Shown here in pieces: positions 1-5,609 of a DNA stretch of 10,428 nucleotides. Made by a program: the position numbers and the translations under genes. Positions within the stretch are counted from its first letter, which is position 1; the number at the start of each line of letters is the position of its first letter. This DNA is from an uncultured Lachnospiraceae bacterium (lineage in GTDB: Bacteria; Bacillota_A; Clostridia; Lachnospirales; Lachnospiraceae), in the NCBI GenBank assembly GCA_902795835.1, contig CADBNA010000198.1, positions 1 through 10,428 of the forward strand, given 5' to 3'. Below the pieces are notes generated by a model. That model was not told the DNA's origin. It searched no databases and saw only the letters and a program-made list of their open reading frames with translations.

Positions 1-2
1 CA

Positions 3-560
3 AAGGAACAGGAGGCATGGCAGTTCGCAGGGGAAGGCCAGTGGCAGACAGCGGACAGGCGGTTTACAATTCTTGAGAGTCAGAGCGGTGAGTATCATCA
101 TCTGGTTGACAATCAGCGCCTTCGCAACAGCAAGACTTTTAAGACCTTTGCGGAGTGTGATGAGTATGCCGGCCAGATCCGGAACGGGCTGGAGGAACCA
201 TCCCCGGCTAAAAAAACACGCCGGGATGAAGATGAAGCCGCCGAGCGCGGAATCCGGCAGGCAGGTGTGCAGAACACAGAACGCGCAGCCGTTCAGAGCA
301 AAAAGCAGGACGGCCGGACAGGCCGCCAGACTGCAGCGGAGGAACGGCACAGTGAACGTGCGGAACGGGGTCAGGGAGGCGGCCGCAGAGGACGGCGCCA
401 GGAAAAGGAACCCGCGAAAGAATCTGCCCGCGCCCGGAACGACGGGCAGAAGGAAGGCGCTGACAGCGGCAGACAACAGGAGAAACCGCCGCGCCGCAGA
501 CGGCATCACAGGCGGAGCGGTTCAGCACAGACCCAGACAGGTCCTGTGATGAAGGAATGA
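3..560 (+). CDS. C-terminal part of an unidentified protein with a basic, low-complexity tail (5' end outside window)
   Basis: The frame is open from the first base of the window to a TGA at 558-560, giving 185 visible residues; the true start lies upstream. The first ~62 residues look like ordinary globular sequence (WQFAGEGQWQTADRRFTILE, then YHHLVDNQRLRNSKTFKTF and a stretch ending in GLEEP). From about residue 65 the protein becomes strongly biased: Arg, Lys, Gln, Glu and Gly dominate, with runs such as GGGRRGRRQEKE and PPRRRRHHRRSG, so this part is probably disordered and binds nucleic acid or another polyanion. No membrane segment or Cys motif is visible. The stop is only 19 bp before the zinc-ribbon gene, so the two are probably co-transcribed. 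I do not recognise the family. Internal Met starts (for example at 267) would be artefacts, because the frame is open well before them. Confidence 0.75.
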   Translation, partial: KEQEAWQFAGEGQWQTADRRFTILESQSGEYHHLVDNQRLRNSKTFKTFAECDEYAGQIRNGLEEPSPAKKTRRDEDEAAERGIRQAGVQNTERAAVQSKKQDGRTGRQTAAEERHSERAERGQGGGRRGRRQEKEPAKESARARNDGQKEGADSGRQQEKPPRRRRHHRRSGSAQTQTGPVMKE

Positions 561-579
561 CGCAGGAGGTAACGCAAAG

Positions 580-2118
580 ATGAGTACAGACGGCCGAATG
601 GATTTTAAATGTCCGAACTGCGGCGGTACAATGAGTTTCGATCCCGCATCAGGGAAGCTGAAGTGTGATTACTGCGATTCGGCTTTTTCAGAGGAAGAAG
701 TCAGCCGCAGGGAGGCGGAACAGCTGCTGCAGCAGCAGAACAAAGAATCCGGCGCTGACTGGCAGCAGGACGCTGAAGCCATGCGGGCGTATTCCTGCTC
801 ATCCTGCGGGGCAGAACTGCTGGCAGATGCCAATACTGCCGCGATCTGCTGCCCCTACTGCGGCAGCAACACAATAGCGACGGCACAGTTTTCCGGCGCA
901 ATCCGTCCGGATTATGTAATACCGTTCGCCTTCACCAAAAAGCAGGCAGTCGATAAATATCAGGGCTATTACGCCAGGCGCATGCTGCTTCCGGGCTCTT
1001 TTTCCCGGAGCAGCCATGTGGATGAAATTCAGGGCGTCTATGTGCCGTTCTGGCTGTTTAACGGATCCGTGACGGCAGATGCCGCTTATGAGGCTTCAGA
1101 TACGGTCCGTGACGGAGATGAAGAGGTCACCACCTATTACGATGTGCAGCGCAGAGGAACGGTCTCATTTGAAAATGTGCCTGCAGATGCCTCCGGGCGA
1201 ATGGATGATGCGCTGATGGATTCCCTGGAGCCATACGATTTCAGCGCGCTGAAGCCGTTTACACTGGCCTGTCTCCCCGGCTTTCTCGCCGAGCGGTTTG
1301 ATGTGGAGCAGACAGATAACCGGAAACGGGCCGAAGAGAGAATCCGCACTTCGGCGGAAAATATGGTGAGAGATACCATAGAGCATGATGATTATACGAC
1401 CAAACATGAGACATTTGACATACATTACGGTCAGACCGGATATGCCCTGCTGCCCGCCTGGATCCTGACGACCAGATGGAATGGCGGAACCTATACCTTT
1501 GCCATGAACGGACAGACCGGTGAGTTTACCGGGGATCTCCCCGTCAGCAAGCCCAAACTGGCCATTCTGACAGCGATTGCGTTTCTGATCCCGCTGGTGA
1601 TTCTGCTTCTGGCGACGGACAATACTATGCTTGCGGTTATCGCCGGGCTGGCTGTCGCGCTGATTGCCGCATTTGCGGCACATTCCAGCATGAAGCCGGT
1701 AACAAAAGCGTATGGGGCTTCCAGATATATGAGTGAACTGCACCTGAACAGGCAGACGGACCGCAGACTCCGGGAGGAGCGGAAGCCTGTTGAGAAGAGC
1801 GGATCTGCAGAAGAAAAGAAACCAGCAGCACAGAAACCTGCAGTACAGAAACCTGCAGTACAAAAGTCTTCGACCGCGCAGAAGCCTGCGGCACAGAAAC
1901 CGTCATCGGCCGTGAAGCAGAAATCCGCCGCCGCGCCTAAACCGGCAGTGAAAAAGTCTCCGACGGCGCAGCAGCCTGCAGAACCCCGCAAACCGGCAGT
2001 GCAGAAGTCATCGGAAGCGCAGAAACCTTCATCAACTGCACAGAGATCCCCTGCGGTAAAGCAGAAAACAACCGGAAGTCCGGATAATGCCCCCGGACGG
2101 AAACCGCGTGTGAAGTAA
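580..2118 (+). CDS. Membrane-anchored TFIIB-type double zinc-ribbon protein with Lys/Pro/Ala repeat tail
   Basis: The 512-residue protein starts 9 bp after a strong AGGAGGT ribosome binding site (564-570). Two zinc ribbons are visible: Cys11/14 with Cys29/32, and Cys73/76 with Cys91/94. They are separated by a Gln/Glu-rich, probably helical segment. A conserved middle domain follows (PDYVIPF, EIQGVYVPFWLFNG, DDALMDSLEPYDFSALKPF, YALLPAWILTTRWNG, FAMNGQTGEFTGDLPV). Two hydrophobic segments near residues 327-345 and 349-367 form a likely membrane hairpin. The last ~100 residues are a basic repeat tail. I recognise the architecture as the TFIIB-type zinc-ribbon family common in Lachnospiraceae. 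Its function is unknown; names referring to helicases or PriA for such proteins are, in my view, caused by the zinc ribbon alone. The gene upstream also ends in a basic tail. The long tail is the unusual part. Confidence 0.85.
   Translation: MSTDGRMDFKCPNCGGTMSFDPASGKLKCDYCDSAFSEEEVSRREAEQLLQQQNKESGADWQQDAEAMRAYSCSSCGAELLADANTAAICCPYCGSNTIATAQFSGAIRPDYVIPFAFTKKQAVDKYQGYYARRMLLPGSFSRSSHVDEIQGVYVPFWLFNGSVTADAAYEASDTVRDGDEEVTTYYDVQRRGTVSFENVPADASGRMDDALMDSLEPYDFSALKPFTLACLPGFLAERFDVEQTDNRKRAEERIRTSAENMVRDTIEHDDYTTKHETFDIHYGQTGYALLPAWILTTRWNGGTYTFAMNGQTGEFTGDLPVSKPKLAILTAIAFLIPLVILLLATDNTMLAVIAGLAVALIAAFAAHSSMKPVTKAYGASRYMSELHLNRQTDRRLREERKPVEKSGSAEEKKPAAQKPAVQKPAVQKSSTAQKPAAQKPSSAVKQKSAAAPKPAVKKSPTAQQPAEPRKPAVQKSSEAQKPSSTAQRSPAVKQKTTGSPDNAPGRKPRVK
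1822..2067 (+). repeat. Degenerate in-frame repeat coding a Lys-Pro-Ala-X-Gln tail
   Basis: Residues ~415-496 of the zinc-ribbon protein are built from degenerate 4-6 residue units of the type K-P-A-x-Q (QKPAVQKPAVQKSS, AQKPAAQKPSS, RKPAVQKSSEAQKPSS). At DNA level the unit cagaaacctgcagta is seen twice in exact tandem around 1831-1860, and looser copies follow. The tail is rich in Lys, Ala, Pro, Gln and Ser and almost free of acidic residues, so it is probably extended, basic and disordered. Such repeats may vary in copy number between strains. Confidence 0.75.
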
Positions 2119-2160
2119 GTCGGATCAATTCCTGATCGTCGTACAAAGGGAGAAAATCCT

Positions 2161-3480
2161 ATGTTTGAACTTGAACAGTCGCTGGAACTGCACCAGACAC
2201 TGTCACCGCAGCAGATTCAGTCTCTTCAGATCCTGGCCTATACCAATCAGGAACTGGAAGAATTTCTGAAGAATGAGTATTTTGAGAATCCGCTGCTGGA
2301 AAACACGATCGATAAACAGGGAGAGATGCTCCAGAATCTGGAAACCCTCTATGAGAATGATGAGGGCTACCGGCGGGAATATATTGCAGATGATGACGAT
2401 GAGCCCCAGAGAGAGATCCGGGCCCGGGAAAAGATTTCCATCCGGCAGATTGTTCTGGAACAGCTGGCGCATCGTGACCTGACCCGACGGGAATGGGATA
2501 TCATAGAGTCTCTGGTTCAGTTTGTGAATGACCAGGGATTCCTCGACTACGAGCCGACGGATATCGCCATCGACATGGGCTTTGCCCGGGATGAAGTCCT
2601 GCACTGCCTGGATATCCTGAAAGAACTGGAGCCGGCAGGCCTGTTTGCGTCAGGCATTGAAGAGTGTCTGATCATACAGCTGCAGAGGCAGGGAACAGAA
2701 GACGAGACGCTTTTCCGGCTGATCCGGGACCATATGCAGGAAATACTGGCCGGACGGTTCAGCAATGCATCCCGCAGCCTGGGCATATCCACGAGCCAGG
2801 TCAAGAAATATCTGCGCGTCATCAGCCGGCTGCAGCCTTATCCCATTCTGGAGAGAGAAGCCGGGGACGTTGAATACATCGTTCCGGATATCATTATCAA
2901 AAAGGAACGGGGCGGCGACTGGGAGGTGGAACTCAACGACGGCTGGATGGGAGAATACCGCTGCAATGAATATTATGTCCGGATGATGAGGACGACAAAG
3001 GATCCGGAACTGAAGGAGTATTTTGAGGAAAAACTGCGCCGGGCGGTATTTATCATGAATTGTGTGGAGAAACGGCGGGAGACTCTGGTCAACATCTGCA
3101 GGGCGATTCTTCACCTGCAGGAAGATCATTTTCTGAACGGGGCGCCGATCACTCCCATGCTGATGCGTGAGGTTGCGGAAGAGGCCGGAATCAACGGGTC
3201 AACGGTCAGCCGCGCTGTCCAGGGAAAATATATCATGTTCAGGAAAACAGAACTCCTGCGTGACTTTTTCAGCGGAAAGGCCATAGAGGGAAGCGACGTC
3301 TCCGGGCGGGAGATCCGGAATATCCTGGCTGATATGATCCGGCAGGAAGATAGGGAAAACCCGTTAAGCGACATGCAGATTGTCGAGGAAATGGAAAAAC
3401 AGGGCATATCTATCTCACGGCGCACGGTTAATAAGTATAGAAAACAGATGGGAATACCGGATTCCAGACACAGGATCTGA
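2161..3480 (+). CDS. rpoN: RNA polymerase sigma-54 factor (RpoN)
   Basis: This 439-residue protein has the standard length and domain order of sigma-54. Region I is Gln/Leu-rich (SLELHQTLSPQQIQSLQILA, ending ENPLLE near residue 45) and is the part that contacts activators and the -12 promoter element. An acidic linker (residues ~65-80) leads into the core-binding domain. A helix-turn-helix lies at about 331-357 (VAEEAGINGSTVSRAVQGKY). The RpoN box, which reads the -24 element, is SRRTVNKYRK at 419-428 (family consensus close to ARRTVAKYRE). The protein directs RNA polymerase to -24/-12 promoters and needs an AAA+ enhancer-binding protein to open DNA. The ribosome binding site is AAAGGGAGA (about 2145-2153). 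It starts 42 bp after the zinc-ribbon gene, may be read from upstream, and ends before a strong terminator. A sigma-54 promoter lies just downstream at 3673-3688. Confidence 0.97.
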   Translation: MFELEQSLELHQTLSPQQIQSLQILAYTNQELEEFLKNEYFENPLLENTIDKQGEMLQNLETLYENDEGYRREYIADDDDEPQREIRAREKISIRQIVLEQLAHRDLTRREWDIIESLVQFVNDQGFLDYEPTDIAIDMGFARDEVLHCLDILKELEPAGLFASGIEECLIIQLQRQGTEDETLFRLIRDHMQEILAGRFSNASRSLGISTSQVKKYLRVISRLQPYPILEREAGDVEYIVPDIIIKKERGGDWEVELNDGWMGEYRCNEYYVRMMRTTKDPELKEYFEEKLRRAVFIMNCVEKRRETLVNICRAILHLQEDHFLNGAPITPMLMREVAEEAGINGSTVSRAVQGKYIMFRKTELLRDFFSGKAIEGSDVSGREIRNILADMIRQEDRENPLSDMQIVEEMEKQGISISRRTVNKYRKQMGIPDSRHRI

Positions 3481-3496
3481 ACCGGTATCGGCAGAA

Positions 3497-3549
3497 ACGC
3501 CGGATCCGGTCACCCTTTTTTGGATGTGCGGGATCCGGCGTCTTTTTTT
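3497..3549 (+). terminator. Rho-independent terminator after rpoN
   Basis: A perfect 11-bp inverted repeat, ACGCCGGATCC (3497-3507) and GGATCCGGCGT (3531-3541), is followed by C and seven Ts (3543-3549). It begins 16 bp after the rpoN stop. The loop is long (23 nt), but the GC-rich stem and T tract are typical of an intrinsic terminator. It should separate rpoN from the fermentation genes. Confidence 0.88.
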
Positions 3550-3560
3550 GTAGTGCAGAA

Positions 3561-3589
3561 TTGCATCACGTCCGGAGATAGTGTACAAT
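3561..3589 (+). promoter_or_regulatory. Possible sigma-70/sigma-A promoter between rpoN and the dehydrogenase gene
   Basis: TTGCAT (3561-3566) and TACAAT (3584-3589) are separated by 17 bp, a good vegetative promoter match, with an overlapping TATAAT at 3589-3594. Transcription would start near 3596, giving a leader of about 150 nt before the dehydrogenase gene. That leader contains the GC-rich hairpin region at 3600-3648. It sits just after the rpoN terminator, where a new transcription unit would be expected to begin. The match is from inspection only. Confidence 0.45.
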
Positions 3590-3599
3590 ATAATCAGTT

Positions 3600-3648
3600 G
3601 TCCGGCCCCGGGGCAGCCGGGCTTCACTGCTCCGGAGGGACGTTTTTT
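3600..3648 (+). other. GC-rich inverted repeats followed by T6: attenuator/terminator-like structure or activator-binding region
   Basis: The segment is dense in CCGG half-sites: TCCGG at 3601, CCGG at 3617 and TCCGGA at 3631, with another TCCGGA at 3571. A hairpin CCCGG (3607-3611)/CCGGG (3617-3621) can nest inside GTCC (3600-3603)/GGAC (3638-3641), and six Ts follow at 3643-3648. This could attenuate a transcript from the promoter at 3561-3589. It also lies about 60-100 bp upstream of the start expected from the sigma-54 promoter, a distance suited to an enhancer-binding-protein site. The sequence does not decide between these roles. Confidence 0.4.
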
Positions 3649-3672
3649 CAACACCCTGGCACCTGCTGCAAG

Positions 3673-3688
3673 TGGCACGCGAAATGCT
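3673..3688 (+). promoter_or_regulatory. Sigma-54 (-24/-12) promoter for the 3-hydroxyacyl-CoA dehydrogenase/crotonase operon
   Basis: TGGCACG (3673-3679), four bases, then ATGCT (3684-3688) matches the sigma-54 consensus TGGCACG-N4-TTGCW at all but one position. The invariant GG (3674-3675) and GC (3686-3687) are in exact register. Transcription would start near 3699, about 50 nt before the ATG at 3750, leaving room for the AAAGGA ribosome binding site at 3737-3742. It is intergenic, on the coding strand, and directly after rpoN and its terminator. The site implies dependence on an enhancer-binding activator, which is not encoded in the window. Confidence 0.78.
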
Positions 3689-3749
3689 CACCAGATAATC
3701 GGAAGATTATTGGACTTCTGTCAGCTGCATGTTAAGAAAGGATGAAGGT

Positions 3750-4691
3750 ATGAGTGAACGTATAGCGGTATATGGAGCCGGTACAATCGGATCCTGTGAG
3801 ATCACGCTGATTACAGGCAACAGCTTTCCTGTTACGGTTATCGGATTTGATGACGCGGACCTGGAGCGCTGCAGAGGCAAACTGGAGACAAACTGGAACG
3901 ATCTGATTGAACTGGGTCTTGCGACCCAGGAGAATAAAGAAGCCGCCATGAAACTGGTGACGCTTACGGCAGATCCGGAAGCACTGCGGGACTGCACGTT
4001 TGTATTCGAAGAGGTTCTTGAGGATATCAAGATCAAATCTTCTGTTTTTAAGGTTATCGAAGAGCATACCGGACCGGATACCATCATTGCGTCAAGCACC
4101 TCTTCCATTGACGCGGAAGATCTGGCCGCAACCGTAAAAAGACCGGAGCGGCTGATCGTTGCGCATCCGTTCCAGCCGGTACATCTGCAGCCGCTGGTAG
4201 AGCTGGTCTGCAATGCGAAGACGTCGGATGATACCATTTCCCGCGCAAAAGACATACTCGCCCAGCTGCAGCGCGTTGTTGTCTGCATGAAGAAGAGCGT
4301 GCCGGGCTTCCTGGTCAACCGCTTTGCGCAGACATTGTTCCGTGAGTCAATCTACCTGATTGAGCAGGGCGTTACGACGGCCGAAGATATCGACATCGCG
4401 GTGAAGTATGCTGTCGGCATGCGGTATGCGGAAATCGGTCTTCTTGAATACTTTGACGCTGTCGGCTTTGAGCTGGAGAGCGCCATCGCGAAGAACTGTT
4501 ATCCGGATCTGTGCGATACCAAGGAACTGCAGGAGACCGTGCTGGAAGGCCTCAGGACCGGAAAGACCGGAATGGCAGCCGGACAGGGCCTCTTTGACTG
4601 GTCGAACCGGAGCTATGACGACTACCGCCGCCGTCTGAACGCTCCGTATCTGGATGGTGTTAAAAAATGGCACTTGCCGAAAGGAGAATAA
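3750..4691 (+). CDS. 3-hydroxyacyl-CoA dehydrogenase family protein (Hbd-like, with carnitine-dehydrogenase-like features)
   Basis: A 313-residue NAD(P)-dependent dehydrogenase that should oxidise a 3-hydroxyacyl-CoA (probably 3-hydroxybutyryl-CoA) to the 3-keto form, or run in reverse. The Rossmann motif GAGTIG is at residues 9-14. IASSTSSI (113-120) supplies the Ser/Thr region near the substrate. His139 and Glu151 (AHPFQPVHLQPLVELV) have the 12-residue spacing of the catalytic His-Glu pair. PGFLVNR (185-191) opens the C-terminal domain. I chose ATG 3750, not the in-frame ATG at 3729, because AAAGGA at 3737-3742 is well placed for it and the protein then begins right before the first beta strand. 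It differs from classical Hbd: SCEI replaces the usual Gly-containing segment after the glycine motif, and HPFQP replaces HFFNP, which recalls carnitine dehydrogenase and lambda-crystallin relatives. The substrate is therefore inferred mainly from context. The crotonase gene follows after 4 bp. Confidence 0.85.
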   Translation: MSERIAVYGAGTIGSCEITLITGNSFPVTVIGFDDADLERCRGKLETNWNDLIELGLATQENKEAAMKLVTLTADPEALRDCTFVFEEVLEDIKIKSSVFKVIEEHTGPDTIIASSTSSIDAEDLAATVKRPERLIVAHPFQPVHLQPLVELVCNAKTSDDTISRAKDILAQLQRVVVCMKKSVPGFLVNRFAQTLFRESIYLIEQGVTTAEDIDIAVKYAVGMRYAEIGLLEYFDAVGFELESAIAKNCYPDLCDTKELQETVLEGLRTGKTGMAAGQGLFDWSNRSYDDYRRRLNAPYLDGVKKWHLPKGE

Positions 4692-4695
4692 AAGC

Positions 4696-5469
4696 ATGAG
4701 TTACGTGAAATTTGAGAAACAGGGTGAGATCGGAATTGCCACGATTGACCGGCAGGAAGCGCTGAATGCGCTGAACGCTGATGTCATCGGCGAGCTGGAA
4801 GATCTGGTGACAGAGCTGGAGAAGGATACGGAGATCCGTGCGCTGATCCTTACCGGTGCCGGCCGTTCTTTCGTGGCGGGCGCGGATATCAAGCTGCAGC
4901 AGCCGCTGGACGTTGACGGCGGACGCCGCTGGGGCCAGAGAGGATCAAAGGTTTTCCGCCGCCTGGAGAAGCTGGAATTCCCGACGATCGCTGCAGTCAA
5001 CGGCTTTGCGCTTGGCGGCGGCTGTGAGCTGGCTATGAGCTGTGACATCATTCTTGCCTCCGAGAAGGCAAAATTCGGCCAGCCTGAAGTCGGCCTGGGC
5101 ATTACACCCGGATTTTCCGGCACCCAGAGACTGCCCCGCCGCGTAGGCATTGCAAAGGCAAAGGAGCTGATTTACTCCGGCAAGATGATCAAAGCCGACG
5201 AGGCAAAGGCAATCGGCCTGGTCAACGAGGTCTATGCACCGGAAGAACTGATGGACAAAGCCATTGAGATGGCAAAATCCTTTACAAAGAATGCGCCGAT
5301 CGCCGTCAAGTATTCCAAGGCTCTGATCGACCGCGGCATGCAGATGGATATTGATGACGGCATCATGCTTGAGCAGGAGATGTTTGCCATGTGCTTTGCC
5401 ACACAGGACCAGAAGGAAGGCATGAGCGCTTTCATTGAGAAGAGAGCGGCAGAGTTCAAGAATAAATAA
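4696..5469 (+). CDS. crt: Enoyl-CoA hydratase (crotonase family, 3-hydroxybutyryl-CoA dehydratase)
   Basis: A 257-residue cytoplasmic crotonase that should reversibly hydrate crotonyl-CoA to 3-hydroxybutyryl-CoA. The ATG at 4696 has AAAGGAG at 4680-4686 nine bases upstream; the in-frame ATG at 4654 lies inside the preceding gene and is unlikely. The oxyanion-hole regions are visible (GAGRSFVAGADIK; NGFALGGGCELAMSCD). Both hydratase glutamates are present, Glu111 in GGGCELAM and Glu131 in FGQPEVGLG, 20 residues apart as in mammalian crotonase (Glu144/Glu164). This supports a true hydratase rather than a family member with other chemistry. PGFSGTQRLPRRVG is also typical. It starts 4 bp after the dehydrogenase stop, so the two form a tight pair supplying the oxidative branch from crotonyl-CoA. 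The length is normal. Confidence 0.93.
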   Translation: MSYVKFEKQGEIGIATIDRQEALNALNADVIGELEDLVTELEKDTEIRALILTGAGRSFVAGADIKLQQPLDVDGGRRWGQRGSKVFRRLEKLEFPTIAAVNGFALGGGCELAMSCDIILASEKAKFGQPEVGLGITPGFSGTQRLPRRVGIAKAKELIYSGKMIKADEAKAIGLVNEVYAPEELMDKAIEMAKSFTKNAPIAVKYSKALIDRGMQMDIDDGIMLEQEMFAMCFATQDQKEGMSAFIEKRAAEFKNK

Positions 5470-5484
5470 TACTGGCGTTTTGCT

Positions 5485-5518
5485 TTTGCCATTGAGTACA
5501 AAACATTTGCCAATGAGT
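5485..5518 (+). promoter_or_regulatory. Direct repeat pair two helical turns apart, upstream of the CoA-transferase promoter
   Basis: TTTGCCATTGAGT (5485-5497) and TTTGCCAATGAGT (5506-5518) agree at 12 of 13 positions and start 21 bp apart, which puts them on the same face of the helix. They end about 10 bp before the TTGACA -35 box at 5529. The placement fits an activator-binding site. The regulator is unknown. Confidence 0.5.
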
Positions 5519-5557
5519 TGTCAAACAGTTGACAGTTCTTGCATTTAACGGTAAGAT
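5519..5557 (+). promoter_or_regulatory. Sigma-A promoter with inverted-repeat operator over the -35 box, upstream of the CoA transferase
   Basis: A perfect TTGACA -35 box (5529-5534) is followed after 17 bp by TAAGAT (5552-5557), a fair -10 box; GATAAT at 5555-5560 is an alternative with a longer spacer. Transcription would start near 5564. The -35 box is the right half of a perfect inverted repeat, TGTCAA (5519-5524), ACAG, TTGACA (5529-5534). Together with the direct repeats just upstream, this suggests that a regulator acts here. The 140-bp gap after the crotonase gene also argues for a separate promoter. Confidence 0.55.
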
Positions 5558-5560
5558 AAT

Positions 5561-5592
5561 GAAGCGCCTGAGGCGTGCCCTCAGGCAGCTTC
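5561..5592 (+). other. Leader stem-loop before the CoA-transferase gene
   Basis: GAAGC plus GCCTGAGG (5561-5573) pairs with CCTCAGGC and GCTTC (5579-5592), making a 13-bp stem with one bulged A (5587) and a 5-nt loop. No T run follows, so it is not a standard terminator. It lies at the expected 5' end of the transcript from the promoter at 5529-5557 and ends 4 nt before the GGAGGTG ribosome binding site (5597-5603). Possible roles are mRNA 5'-end stabilisation, a processing site, or a weak end for the crotonase transcript. Confidence 0.55.
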
Positions 5593-5609
5593 TTATGGAG
5601 GTGTGACAG

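Noticed and set aside
73..549. A 158-residue + frame (and a 106-residue - frame at 208-528) near the window start
   Set aside because: Both overlap the frame that is open from base 3 to 560, which has a globular start and leads into the next gene with proper spacing. The alternatives are shadows of the same Arg/Gln-rich low-complexity DNA.
1822..2067. The repeat tract considered as a CRISPR array or minisatellite
   Set aside because: The units are degenerate, in frame, and lack regular spacers. They encode a Lys/Pro/Ala tail and are explained as coding repeats.
2122..2136. Small inverted repeat GATCA-N5-TGATC between the zinc-ribbon gene and rpoN
   Set aside because: A 5-bp AT-rich stem without a T tract, expected by chance; not enough for a terminator or operator call.
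3657..3670. A TGGCAC...TGCA match just upstream of the accepted sigma-54 promoter
   Set aside because: The GG and GC are 10 bp apart instead of 12, so it is out of register for sigma-54.
3520..3735. A 71-residue + frame in the gap between rpoN and the dehydrogenase
   Set aside because: It runs through the terminator arm and both promoters, has no ribosome binding site, and has no protein-like conservation signals.
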